NCBI GenBank assembly: GCA_031429355.1
Contig: JANOZM010000016.1
Location: forward strand, 1-64,000
Direction of reading: 5' to 3'
Origin: JANOZM01 sp031429355
GTDB lineage: Bacteria > Pseudomonadota > Gammaproteobacteria > Burkholderiales > Burkholderiaceae_E
DNA length: 64,000 nucleotides
Shown: piece after piece, positions 13,465 to 22,184 of the stretch
Position numbering within the stretch: position 1 is the stretch's first letter
Layout: each line of letters starts with the position of its first letter
The notes under the pieces: model-generated
What the model was told of the DNA's origin: nothing
Seen by the model: the letters and a program-made list of their open reading frames with translations, nothing else
The model's database searches: none
Translations under genes and position numbers: made by a program

Positions 13465-15258
13465 ATGAAATTTGGGATTCCCCCAGGACTGTCTGCAATT
13501 GTTCATCAGGGGCGCAGCACACGTCTTGCCGATGTCATTGCGGGGTTAATCACAGGTGTCGTTTTAGTTCCCCAAGCCGTTGCGTTTGCCCATTTAGCGG
13601 GTCTGCCTGCACACGTCGGATTGGCCGCTAGTGTCTTACCGATGTTAGCTTATGCAATATTGGGTTCGAGTCGTACGCTTTCAGTGGGGCCTGTTTCTGT
13701 TGCTGCGCTGATGGTAGGTAGCGTTGTAATTGATTATCCAGGGCAGGCCCACATAGTTGTGCCTCTATTGGCTCTCCAAGCGGCGCTAATTTTAGCGGCA
13801 TTGGTCATTATGCGATTGGAGTTTTTGACTCGTGTGTTTTCACATTCGGTGTTAAGCGGTTTTACTGTCGGCGCAGCACTATTAATTGTTTTTAATCAAT
13901 TATTGATTTTGTTTAATAGTCCAAAACTTAGCGCTGCGCCGTTATCCCTTGCGGTTTTTCAACCAATTGTTTGGATCAGTCTGCTCGCCGTTGGCTTGTT
14001 GTTTGCCTATGTAAGATATATCGGACCTTATCTTCAAAAACAAATCGAAGTAGGTTACAACAAAGTTCTAATACAAGTTAATGACAAGCTTAAAGACTCT
14101 GGTTTAAACACGCCAGCCAACTCCGTTTTTCGTACGACAACGGCAATATTGGTTGGTCGAGCTGGCCCTATTTTATTAATCCTAATAGCATTTTTCTTGT
14201 TTCGATTTTATGGCGCGGCAGCGACCCCACCATGGCCGACGGTTGGAAAAGTTCCGGCAAATATTTTAGAATTATCGATTGATTGGCTGTTTGCTTTCGA
14301 TCAACAATTGTTTTTTGCGCTTTTACCGAGTGGCGTCGCAATTGCTTTAGTTTCATTCGTTGAAAGCTTTGCGGTTGCACAAACCTTGGGGCAAAAACGG
14401 CGAGAGCAAATTGAACTTTCTAGTGAGCTAATTGCGCTAAGCGGAGCCAACACCGTGGCTGCATTTTTCGCAGGGATGCCCGTTGCCGGTGGTTTTTCGC
14501 GTTCTATGGTAAATTTTTCAGCCGGTGCACGTACTCAGTTATCGAGTGTTGTGGCTGCATTGTTTGTGGTTTTTATACTGTTGTTTGCTAGTAGCTTATT
14601 TGCAGAACTGCCCAAGTTCACGCTGGCCGCTATTGTTATTGTTTCCATAATTCCACTGATTTCGTTCAAACAAGCGTTGCATCTTTGGCGCGTTGATCGA
14701 CGCGAGTTGTTGATTTGGCTAAGTACCTTGATTTCAGTTTTCATGTGGGGATTAGAACAGGCTTTACTAGTTGGTGCATTGTTAGCACTTGCAGTTTTTT
14801 TTGCGCGCTCAATTAATCCTCATGTTGCGCAGCTAGGGCGTTTACCTGGGTCGCAGCACTATAAAAACAATTTACGCCATGTTGTTGAGCCGACTGGCAC
14901 ATTGCTTTTGTTGCGGTTTGATGATGCTTTAAATTTTGTCAACGAACGAAGTTTGCGGTCCGTCATACAGCGGTACCTAAAGCAATCGGCGCATATTAAG
15001 CAAGTTGTGCTTGATGCTTCGGCAATCAATCATATTGACTATTCTGGCGTAGCAGCCCTCTTGGAAATAGGCGTTGATCTTAAGGAGATAGGTGTTGGAT
15101 TTCACTTAGCTCATGTTAAGGGACCCATCTCTGATCGATTAGCCCAATTTGGATTTGCACATGAATTTCAAGGTCAAATCTTCGGTACAGTTCACGCTGC
15201 AGTGGAGAGTCTCAGCGATAAACCTATGGTTTCCGCGAAAGTTACAAATGGTGACTAA
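13465..15258 (+). CDS. SulP family anion permease with STAS domain
   Basis: A 597-residue protein. I place the start at ATG 13465, two bases after the preceding stop; ATG 13447 would overlap that gene by 16 bases. The transmembrane part (residues about 20-430) carries family features such as DVIAGLITGVVLVPQAVAFA, SRTLSVGPVSVAALM and GCT-like FFAGMPVAGGFSRSMVNFSAGA. The C-terminal STAS domain (about residues 470-580) has LDASAINHIDYSGVAALLEI. SulP proteins exchange or import sulfate and related anions. In this operon it probably handles sulfate or sulfite produced by persulfide oxidation. A Gln/charged loop near residues 190-215 is longer than in many members. Confidence 0.9.
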   Translation: MKFGIPPGLSAIVHQGRSTRLADVIAGLITGVVLVPQAVAFAHLAGLPAHVGLAASVLPMLAYAILGSSRTLSVGPVSVAALMVGSVVIDYPGQAHIVVPLLALQAALILAALVIMRLEFLTRVFSHSVLSGFTVGAALLIVFNQLLILFNSPKLSAAPLSLAVFQPIVWISLLAVGLLFAYVRYIGPYLQKQIEVGYNKVLIQVNDKLKDSGLNTPANSVFRTTTAILVGRAGPILLILIAFFLFRFYGAAATPPWPTVGKVPANILELSIDWLFAFDQQLFFALLPSGVAIALVSFVESFAVAQTLGQKRREQIELSSELIALSGANTVAAFFAGMPVAGGFSRSMVNFSAGARTQLSSVVAALFVVFILLFASSLFAELPKFTLAAIVIVSIIPLISFKQALHLWRVDRRELLIWLSTLISVFMWGLEQALLVGALLALAVFFARSINPHVAQLGRLPGSQHYKNNLRHVVEPTGTLLLLRFDDALNFVNERSLRSVIQRYLKQSAHIKQVVLDASAINHIDYSGVAALLEIGVDLKEIGVGFHLAHVKGPISDRLAQFGFAHEFQGQIFGTVHAAVESLSDKPMVSAKVTNGD

Positions 15259-15389
15259 TTGTCATTTTTCCTGTCATCCTAAATATTAGTCAACCGTTAT
15301 ATACTTATGGAGCATCACGAAGGGCAGTATATAAACCTTGCGATTTAACCATTCTGGAATATTTTAAAACAATTGACTTTGGACGAGAC

Positions 15390-15824
15390 ATGAAAAAAAT
15401 TATTGCAATATCTCTTGGTTTGGCATTTTCTGCGTCAGCGTTAGCAGCCGAGCATCAAATTAAGATGCTCAATACAGGTAAAGACGGAATTATGGTGTTT
15501 GAACCCGCCGTTGTTATGGCCCAAAAAGGTGACACGGTTAAGTTTATTAAAACTGATCCTTCGCACAATAGCGCTTCGTTCTTCGCACCTAAAGGCGCCA
15601 AAGCTTGGAAAGGCAAGATGGACGAGGAGATCGTTATTAAGTTAGACGAAGAAGGTATTTACATGTACCAATGCGATCCACATAAGTCGATGGCAATGGT
15701 TGGTGTAATTCAAGTTGGCAAGGCAGTTAACTTGGAAGACGCGAAAAAAGAAGCGACGTCCTACAGTAAGAGCTTGGCAATGAATAAAGATCGTCTTGCA
15801 AAATACCTTGAGCAAGTGAAGTAA
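15390..15824 (+). CDS. Pseudoazurin (periplasmic copper protein)
   Basis: A 144-residue precursor with a 20-residue signal peptide (MKKIIAISLGLAFSASALAA) and a single cupredoxin domain. The type 1 copper ligands are visible: His59 in SHNSASF, then Cys95, His98 and Met103 in YQCDPHKSMAM (C-x2-H-x4-M). Pseudoazurins carry electrons in the periplasm, classically to nitrite or nitrous-oxide reductase, but also from sulfur-oxidising enzymes. No denitrification gene is in view. The sulfide locus upstream makes a role in sulfur-linked electron transfer possible. A terminator follows directly. Confidence 0.92.
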   Translation: MKKIIAISLGLAFSASALAAEHQIKMLNTGKDGIMVFEPAVVMAQKGDTVKFIKTDPSHNSASFFAPKGAKAWKGKMDEEIVIKLDEEGIYMYQCDPHKSMAMVGVIQVGKAVNLEDAKKEATSYSKSLAMNKDRLAKYLEQVK

Positions 15825-15838
15825 CTTTCTTTGCCAAT

Positions 15839-15872
15839 AAAAACCGTAGGCCTAATCGCCTGCGGTTTTTTA
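15839..15872 (+). terminator. Rho-independent terminator after pseudoazurin
   Basis: The stem ACCGTAGGC/GCCTGCGGT with a short loop is followed by TTTTTTATTT. Confidence 0.85.
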
Positions 15873-15940
15873 TTTGTGAGTGATTTTTTTCCGTACTGAT
15901 GGCGCAGTAGTTTATTCTCTTCTCGCACAGCATCCGTGCA

Positions 15941-16327
15941 CTACCAGCAAGTCTCTATACCAAAAGCCTTTAATTCAGCGTCGCGCGTAATTAGTACGGC
16001 GTTTTCTAGTTGGGCCTGGGCGGCGAGCATTCGGTCAAAAGGATCCGAATGAATGTTGGGGTACTGACCAGCAAGCAAACTATGACGCCAGTGAATATCG
16101 AGATGAGTGAAACCGTCTGCCTGGATTAGTTCATTAAACCTAAGTAACGATTGATCAACATCGGGCAATTTTCCAAGGCGATGTTTAGTTGCCATTTCCC
16201 ACATGCTAGCTGCGCTAACCATAACAATATTAGCCTCATTACTAATGACGACGTTTGCTTGATCGGATAGCCGCGAATCGCCATTCCACCACCAAATAAG
16301 TGCGTGAGTATCTAATAAAAGCTTCAA
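15941..16327 (-). CDS. vapC: PIN-domain toxin (VapC type)
   Basis: A PIN-domain ribonuclease. I choose the TTG at 16327, which overlaps the antitoxin stop (TTGA) and gives the usual opening KLLLDTHALIWWW. A TTG four codons further upstream is also open. The conserved acidic residues are present: D in LLLDTH, E in AASMWEMATKH, and D in SDPFDRMLAAQA plus ITRDAEL. These bind Mg2+ at the active site. VapC-type toxins cut tRNA or rRNA. The partner is the Phd-type antitoxin gene just upstream. Confidence 0.9.
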   Translation of the reverse strand: MKLLLDTHALIWWWNGDSRLSDQANVVISNEANIVMVSAASMWEMATKHRLGKLPDVDQSLLRFNELIQADGFTHLDIHWRHSLLAGQYPNIHSDPFDRMLAAQAQLENAVLITRDAELKAFGIETCW

Positions 16328-16569
16328 CTCTGATTCCAAGCGTCCAACTCCTCTTTGGGGAGTGGATCAAAGAAAAGCTTATCGTCAATTGGTGACGCAG
16401 TTAAGCGACCAAACCGGCGCTTGGCTAGTGGTTTAGCCAATGGCATAAGGCGAGCGTAAGGGACACCTGCTTTTGCTAGTACAAGCTCTTCGCCTGCGTG
16501 GGCGCGATCGAGTAGTTTGGAGAAATGCGTTTTGGCTTCGTGAACATTGATAATCACTGGGTTCGCCAT
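16324..16569 (-). CDS. Phd/YefM family antitoxin
   Basis: An 81-residue protein starting at ATG 16569 (MANPVIINVHEAKTHFSKLL). An open frame extends further upstream without family character. The first 50 residues have the Phd pattern HEAKTHFSKLLDRAHAGEEL, then VLAKAGVPYARLMPL. The acidic C-terminal tail (DDKLFFDPLPKEELDAW) is the part that wraps the PIN toxin. The stop overlaps the toxin start, so the two are coupled. Confidence 0.9.
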   Translation of the reverse strand: MANPVIINVHEAKTHFSKLLDRAHAGEELVLAKAGVPYARLMPLAKPLAKRRFGRLTASPIDDKLFFDPLPKEELDAWNQS

Positions 16570-16716
16570 AACAATCCTTTGTGGACTAAGAGGTGGACTA
16601 ATAGTACTGAATTGTCCCAGCCATGGCAAGCGAAATGATGTAAACAGCAATATCAACTAACGTCTAAGCACTTTATAAGACAGGCTTATAATAATTAAAA
16701 CCCTCCAAGCTAAAAA

Positions 16717-18960
16717 ATGACTTTCACGAACAAACAGATCGCTGTAACAATTTTGTTGCTGGCTAGCCAACCGTTTGCACAAGCGCAAGTCTTGCCTAGT
16801 ACGCCGGCACCCACGCCAACAAGTCCACCAGCTAATGCTGAAGCGCCTAAGCCGAGCGATGCTGCAAAACCTACCGACTCTAAACCTGCAGAGCCGACGG
16901 CGCCTGCTAAGCTAGAAAACGTAGAAGTTCGTGCAAGCCGAGATCAAAGTTCTAGTGACGGTATCACACGTGTTGTTGGTCAAGACGAATTAAGTAAATT
17001 TGGCGACGGTAACGTGCTTGATGTTTTAAAGCGCCAACCGGGTATTACTGTTTCTGGAGGGCAACTTAGTTTGCGCGGCATTGGCAGCGCCTATGTTCGA
17101 ATTTTAGTAGACGGGCAACGGCCACCGCCAGGGTTTTCGCTTGATAGTTTAGCGCCCAATATGGTGGAACGGATTGAAATTATGCCTAGCTCGGGCGTGG
17201 AGTTTAGTTCTCAGTCGATTGGTGGCACGATCAATATTATTTTGAAGCGCACGCGAACAGGCAAGCAGGCAAGCTTAAGTGTTGCAGCTGAATCAAATGC
17301 GGACAACAACACGTTGCGAGCGACCGGTACTTGGGGCGATAGCAGTGGTCCGTGGGCTTGGTTTGTAAATTCTAATGCGCGCGTCTCAAAAAATGATTCT
17401 GAATCGGGTAGCCAAGCACAAGCTTCATTTAATGGAGTAGCAACTGAGCAACGCAGTTCGACAAATATTTACACAGGAACCAACCAAAGTATCAATTTCG
17501 GTCCGAGGCTTACGTACACGCCTAGCCCGCAAACGCGGATACAGGTTCAAACTGGCGGTTGGATTTGGAAAGGGGAGAATTTGGGTAAAGACATCACCAT
17601 ACGAACCTTAGGCATCCCATCAGTGTTTGATAACGCGACACGCGTTTTTGAGGGTGGCGGGCACGGCCATTGGTTTAATGGTGAATGGAACCAGACCCTA
17701 AGTGACAGCACAAAACTAGAGTTTAAAACGCGTGCGGGGCGTTGGTATAACCGCAATCGTAACGAAATGAACTACAGCTTGGCTGCAGCGATTGGTGGAG
17801 GTGAATTATTTCGCGAACTTGAAGAAAACGGCCGAGGAAGTTGGCAGTTCTTAGGCGCTACGATTCGTCAAAATATTAATACCGAGCAAAACGCAAGTTA
17901 TGGTTTTGAGACTAGCCGTGACACTAGCCGCAATAGTAAATTCGAATTGTTAGGGGGAATTAATCGCGTCTTGCCCGGCGATGAATTGGCTATTGATTCA
18001 TTAAAACAAAATGCAATATTCGTTCGCCATGAATTTCAAATTAGTAAAGAGTGGGCTTCAGATGTTGGCGTGCGTTGGGAAAGCCTCGAATTTGATGTCG
18101 ATCTTGGTACCGCAAATCAACTGCTCAGCAAACAACAATTGTTGGCCCCGTCGTTGCAATTTCAATTTAAACCGGGTGGTTCGAAAACTGAGCAATATCG
18201 CATCGAAATCGGCCGTAAATGGAAGCCACTGCGCAGCTTTGAGTTAAGTCAACGACGAAACTTTAGCGTCGATAATCGGTTCAATTCACCCGACACAGTG
18301 GGTAACCCTAACTTAAAACCCGAACAGGCGATTAATCTGGATCTCGCCTATACACGTCGCGTTGGAACAGAAGGTTCCATAGGTGCTACCTTGCTGTTTA
18401 AGAAAATTGATAATGTTTTATTGCGACGTACTACGTTAAACGCTGACGGTCGATGGGAGAGCCGGAATGAAAATATTGGTGCAGGTACGGTTAAGGGAAT
18501 TGAGTTGGAGTACAAGGGCAATTTAAACGAACTACTAAGCGCTGATTTCCCAAAAACCCAAATTCGCGCGAATGTTGGACGCTATTGGTCTAAAGTGGAT
18601 GCATTGCCCGCGCCCGGCAATCGAGTGGCCTCGCAAACGCCTTTAAATTTTAATACTGGTTTTGACCATAAAATGGTCGGAATGCCTTTAACTTGGGGTG
18701 CTTCTTTTAAATACAGCCAACGTGGTTTACAGCGCAATACAGAGTTTGATACCTTGGAGCAAAATTCAGAAAAATCCCTTGGGTTTTATGCCTCTTGGAT
18801 CGTGAGCCCAAAATTTAACTTCAAGCTTGCCGCAGAAAATTTGTTTGCCGGAGACAATCTTAGAAAGACAGAATATTCGAGTGCAGGTTTGGTGCAAACT
18901 CAACAAAGTTTGAATGACATCAAACCATTTGTAAGATTGAACTTCGAGTTTAAACTTTAG
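16717..18960 (+). CDS. TonB-dependent outer membrane receptor
   Basis: A 747-residue protein with a signal peptide (about residues 1-23) and an unusual 40-residue Pro/Ala/Lys-rich linker (residues 25-65). The TonB-box-like LENVEVRAS is followed by the plug domain (residues 70-190: VLDVLKRQPGITVSGGQLSLRGIG, then RILVDGQRPPPG and IEIMPSSGVEFSSQSIGGTINIIL). The beta-barrel ends with Phe-rich FVRLNFEFKL. It imports an unidentified ligand, such as a siderophore, vitamin or carbohydrate, using TonB energy. No ligand-specific neighbour is present: a toxin-antitoxin pair lies upstream and a DUF3237 gene downstream, convergent. Confidence 0.9.
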   Translation: MTFTNKQIAVTILLLASQPFAQAQVLPSTPAPTPTSPPANAEAPKPSDAAKPTDSKPAEPTAPAKLENVEVRASRDQSSSDGITRVVGQDELSKFGDGNVLDVLKRQPGITVSGGQLSLRGIGSAYVRILVDGQRPPPGFSLDSLAPNMVERIEIMPSSGVEFSSQSIGGTINIILKRTRTGKQASLSVAAESNADNNTLRATGTWGDSSGPWAWFVNSNARVSKNDSESGSQAQASFNGVATEQRSSTNIYTGTNQSINFGPRLTYTPSPQTRIQVQTGGWIWKGENLGKDITIRTLGIPSVFDNATRVFEGGGHGHWFNGEWNQTLSDSTKLEFKTRAGRWYNRNRNEMNYSLAAAIGGGELFRELEENGRGSWQFLGATIRQNINTEQNASYGFETSRDTSRNSKFELLGGINRVLPGDELAIDSLKQNAIFVRHEFQISKEWASDVGVRWESLEFDVDLGTANQLLSKQQLLAPSLQFQFKPGGSKTEQYRIEIGRKWKPLRSFELSQRRNFSVDNRFNSPDTVGNPNLKPEQAINLDLAYTRRVGTEGSIGATLLFKKIDNVLLRRTTLNADGRWESRNENIGAGTVKGIELEYKGNLNELLSADFPKTQIRANVGRYWSKVDALPAPGNRVASQTPLNFNTGFDHKMVGMPLTWGASFKYSQRGLQRNTEFDTLEQNSEKSLGFYASWIVSPKFNFKLAAENLFAGDNLRKTEYSSAGLVQTQQSLNDIKPFVRLNFEFKL

Positions 18961-19021
18961 GTGGCTTTTAAGCCAAGTGCAGTGTTCGCAACCCAACTGA
19001 AGTGCTCGCTAGCCACCTAAA
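18956..19021. repeat. 11-bp inverted repeat spanning two convergent stops
   Basis: TTTAGGTGGCT (18956-18966) and AGCCACCTAAA (19011-19021) are perfectly complementary over 11 bp with 44 bases between. The two halves contain the stop codons of the receptor gene and of the convergent DUF3237 gene. It may act as a bidirectional transcript end, although there is no long T-run. Confidence 0.6.
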
Positions 19022-19505
19022 CGACTCGATAAAAACTCAAAAAAACTCCATTCGGGGCGCGTTTTCCCACGCCAATAAATTGACTTTCGTTTAGCCATTG
19101 CCACGGCCCAACGGTGGCTTCAAATTTTGGCTGGCAGCGAAAATAAACTTCGGCAGGATCAACAGGGAGTCCTTGCATTAAACGTTTTGAATTTTCTATC
19201 GAAGCAAATCGCAACGCAGTATTTTGCACAAAAATACGCGAACCATCGTCTGCTTGAATGATGTAGCGTGCATCGAGGTGCGCAGCGGAACCTTCACTTA
19301 AAATTAATTGAAAATCGGCTCCGCCATGAAGGACCGTGCCGTTTAACCTAGCACCTTTAACGATCCCACCAGTAATGGGAATGAGTCGCCGCAAACCCGC
19401 TGGTGTTTGTCCTATTTCAATCGGTGGCGCAATCGTTACGGCTAAATCACACAAGTGTTCTAGCGCTGGAGCGGGCAGGGTTGTTGTTTGTAATGTGTCG
19501 GTCAA
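19017..19505 (-). CDS. DUF3237 family protein
   Basis: A 162-residue protein that matches the DUF3237/UPF0311 family along its length: LAVTIAPPIEIGQTPAGLRRLIPITGG, HGGADFQL, DARYIIQADDGSRIFVQN and the terminal NGVFLSFYRVV. The family forms a small beta barrel; its biochemical role is not established. It has no signal peptide. It is convergent with the TonB receptor gene and divergent from telA. Confidence 0.85.
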   Translation of the reverse strand: MTDTLQTTTLPAPALEHLCDLAVTIAPPIEIGQTPAGLRRLIPITGGIVKGARLNGTVLHGGADFQLILSEGSAAHLDARYIIQADDGSRIFVQNTALRFASIENSKRLMQGLPVDPAEVYFRCQPKFEATVGPWQWLNESQFIGVGKRAPNGVFLSFYRVV

Positions 19506-19639
19506 GGTCGTTTCCTTTGCGTTCGTCGATTGTAAGTGTAATTCGTTAAATTCGGATTGTCGGGGCGTGCAAAATTTGCTAACGTGAAGTAACAGATAAT
19601 TTAACCAATTTAAATCGCAAAGCCAAAAGGGTAGTGACT

Positions 19640-20842
19640 ATGAGCAACGAATCCACCACACAAACCGCAGTAACGTTCCAGTTGACGCCGCCCGAGGTGA
19701 TTACACCGGTTTCTGAAACCGTGGCTAAAACTGCGGTGCCGCTGTCAAATGACACTAAAACGGCCGTTAATGCGCAGGTCGAAAAGTTTGTCGAAGGCCT
19801 AATGCAAGACGATTTGCATTCGGATGCTTTTAAAGCCAAGCTCGACAGTGCTTTTGCTTTAGGTAAGCAAGAAGTTTCTGTTGCGGCCTCATTAATGCAA
19901 GGCCGGTTTATGACACAAAATTTTGTGGGGGTAGAGGATCAATCGGCGTTTAAGGCGATTCAGCAAATGCGTACCCACTTGGATGACTTAAATCCTGGCA
20001 AAGAAGGTGATTTATTTCAACCCAATAAAATTTTGGGCATCATTCCATTTGGCAATAAATTGCAAGCGTATTTTCGTAAATATCAATCCGCCGGCGAGCA
20101 GTTAAATGAAAGCATGCAGCAACTGTATTCGGCTCGCGATGATATGCAACGCGATATTGTCGAAATTGAAGCGACCCGTGCAAAATTGTGGGAGGGCATG
20201 CAAAAACTAAGCGGTGCTATTTTGTTTACCGAGCAGCTCGATACATTGTTGGTCAATAGAGTGAATCAGCTGCAAAGTACCGACCCCGAACGCGCCAAAG
20301 CGCTGCAACAAGAGGTGTTGTTTTACACCCGCCAAAATTTGTCCGATATGCTGACCCAACAATCGGTTTGCACTAATGGGTATTTGGCCCTAGATGTTTT
20401 AAAGAAAACCGGCCGAGAAATGATGAACGGCTGCACTCGCGTAGCAACGACCGGCATGAGCGCTTTAGCAGTTGCTCAAACGGTTGCTCGTGCGACAGGT
20501 AATCAAATTCAAGTGATGGATATGCTTAAGGGCGTTAACAGTTCGGTCGAGGCCTTAGTGGTAGAGAGTGGTCGCCAGTTAGGAAACCACGTCGATGTAA
20601 CAACCCAATTTGCATCAAACCCGATGATCGGTGTCGAGAAAATTCGTGAAATGTTTGATCAAACATTTAAGGCTATGGACGCGATGGATACCTTTCGTGC
20701 CAAGGCCGTGGATGTTATGGGGCAAAACAATTTGATTATGAAAGAGCAATTAGAACGTGCTCAAACCTATGTTGATCGTACCCGCGCCCAACAAGCTAAA
20801 ACGGCATTGTCTAGCGCTATCGCTGGGCCAGTAGCGCTGTAA
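19640..20842 (+). CDS. telA: TelA-family toxic anion resistance protein
   Basis: A 400-residue soluble helical protein. The start is ATG 19640, preceded by AAAAGGG; the GTG two codons earlier is less likely. The family core is clear: NKILGIIPFGNKLQAYFRKYQSA (about residues 133-155), a coiled-coil stretch of about 60 residues, LWEGMQKLSGAILFTEQLD and the late NPMIGVEKIREMFDQTFKAMD. TelA-family proteins are linked to resistance to tellurite, some antimicrobials and envelope stress, mechanism unknown. A convergent gene for a small membrane-associated protein lies 52 bases away and may be its partner. Confidence 0.9.
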   Translation: MSNESTTQTAVTFQLTPPEVITPVSETVAKTAVPLSNDTKTAVNAQVEKFVEGLMQDDLHSDAFKAKLDSAFALGKQEVSVAASLMQGRFMTQNFVGVEDQSAFKAIQQMRTHLDDLNPGKEGDLFQPNKILGIIPFGNKLQAYFRKYQSAGEQLNESMQQLYSARDDMQRDIVEIEATRAKLWEGMQKLSGAILFTEQLDTLLVNRVNQLQSTDPERAKALQQEVLFYTRQNLSDMLTQQSVCTNGYLALDVLKKTGREMMNGCTRVATTGMSALAVAQTVARATGNQIQVMDMLKGVNSSVEALVVESGRQLGNHVDVTTQFASNPMIGVEKIREMFDQTFKAMDAMDTFRAKAVDVMGQNNLIMKEQLERAQTYVDRTRAQQAKTALSSAIAGPVAL

Positions 20843-20894
20843 AATCTGCTGTAAAAGCTGCTGCAATTTGCAGTGGCTTGCCTGCAGTTTAAAA

Positions 20895-21545
20895 CTATTT
20901 AAACTTTTGATTTACAAAAGTGGCGTGATTTAACAAGGCCTGTGCTTCTTGACGTGCTAGGCTACTTTTTATCAGTGCTATTTTTGAGCTCAAATCATCT
21001 AAAGTTTCTTCAAATGTTTGTAATGCAGTTTTGCCATTTTCGAGCACTTCAGTCTCGGCAAATGATTTCGGAATGGCACTAAAACGATTGATGGCAGCGG
21101 GCAAAAACTTTGCTGCAATTTGTTGCGCGTTGAAAGTGTCTTCAAAAGGTAAGGCGGTTTTACTATCGCCCCATTGGCTTATTAAAGACTCAATTAAGTC
21201 ACATAAAGCAAAAATACGGGTTCGCACTACTTTGCGCAGCCGCTGCTCTGGGTTAGCTTCGACTCGGTATCGAATGGTGGCAAGGGCTGCAATTATTTTC
21301 ATTCGGGCTTGGTGCTGCGCTATGGTTTCGTGGCATTCGCCATTTTCCATAGAAAAATTAGGGTACCCAAAGGCTTTGCCACCGGCAACGAATCCAATTG
21401 CGTAACCTGCTGCTGCCAATCCTAGGGCAGTAAACCCATTGATGCTAATAACGTCCGTAGCGGATAAAAAAGGGCCAGTAACGCTGAGTCCCATACCGCA
21501 CCAGTTGGCCGGTGACTCGAGGATTTTAAAGAGTGGATGATTCAT
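20895..21545 (-). CDS. Hypothetical membrane-anchored protein, possible TelA partner
   Basis: A 216-residue protein with a hydrophobic hairpin near residues 20-58 (MGLSVTGPFLSATDV, then FTALGLAAAGYAIGFVAGG) and a helical cytoplasmic part to the end. The C-terminal half (ALQTFEETLDDLSSKIALIK) resembles the tail of XpaC-like proteins that often accompany TelA, but the match is by eye and weak. It is convergent with telA. I would not assign a function. Confidence 0.6.
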   Translation of the reverse strand: MNHPLFKILESPANWCGMGLSVTGPFLSATDVISINGFTALGLAAAGYAIGFVAGGKAFGYPNFSMENGECHETIAQHQARMKIIAALATIRYRVEANPEQRLRKVVRTRIFALCDLIESLISQWGDSKTALPFEDTFNAQQIAAKFLPAAINRFSAIPKSFAETEVLENGKTALQTFEETLDDLSSKIALIKSSLARQEAQALLNHATFVNQKFK

Positions 21546-21713
21546 AAGCTACACAATGCGATGCGAACGGTATTACAACTAGCTACGCTCGCTTAATGTT
21601 GCGTTTTGCCAGATAGATGGCATTAATCTGTTGAACACCGCCGGTAATCAGTGGCAGGATAGTGTCACAACGATTCAAGGGTTACAGTAGTTAAATTCTA
21701 AAGGAGTCACTGC

Positions 21714-22136
21714 ATGGCTAACAATGTTTATAGACCTTCTGCCGCTTTCGTCGGCGCTTCGTGGGTTGCTTTAGGTTTGGGCGCGGGGGCTTTTATGCTT
21801 GGCCTCTGGAATTCGGGCATGGTTCGAAGTGAAAAAGGTTTTTATTTTATTGTCCTTATGTACGGACTTTTTTCGGCCGTTTCGTTGCAAAAATCGATTC
21901 GCGACCGAATCGAAGGATTGCGCGTAACCAATCTTTACTACGGCTTGTGCTGGTTATCGTTGGGCATTTGCGTTGTGTTGTTTGGATTGGGTTTGTTCAA
22001 TGCGGACAAAGTGGTGCTAACTTTAAGCGAAAAAGGTTTTTTCGCGATGGCCTTTGCCTTGGCCTTATTTGGATCTATTGCTGTTCAGAAGAACACACGC
22101 GATTTAGCGGTCGCAATGCGTAATTCAGACGATTAA
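21714..22136 (+). CDS. YiaA/YiaB family inner membrane protein
   Basis: A 140-residue protein with four membrane segments arranged as two copies of a two-helix unit. Copy one is ASWVALGLGAGAFMLGLWN with EKGFYFIVLMYGLFSAVSLQKS. Copy two is LYYGLCWLSLGICVVLFGLG with EKGFFAMAFALALFGSIAVQKN. The repeated EKGF and LQK/VQKN-RD signatures define the YiaAB domain. The role is unknown; members are linked to envelope stress. An AAAGGAG site 8 bases upstream supports the start. It has no operon partners. Confidence 0.88.
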   Translation: MANNVYRPSAAFVGASWVALGLGAGAFMLGLWNSGMVRSEKGFYFIVLMYGLFSAVSLQKSIRDRIEGLRVTNLYYGLCWLSLGICVVLFGLGLFNADKVVLTLSEKGFFAMAFALALFGSIAVQKNTRDLAVAMRNSDD

Positions 22137-22147
22137 TGTAGCTGAAA

Positions 22148-22177
22148 CCGGTAGGTGTTTGGCATTAAACCTACCGG
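22148..22177. terminator. Bidirectional hairpin between convergent genes
   Basis: CCGGTAGGT (22148-22156) pairs with ACCTACCGG (22169-22177) around a 12-base loop, between the YiaA-type gene and ycaO. The T-runs are weak on both sides. Confidence 0.6.
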
Positions 22178-22184
22178 CTACCGT

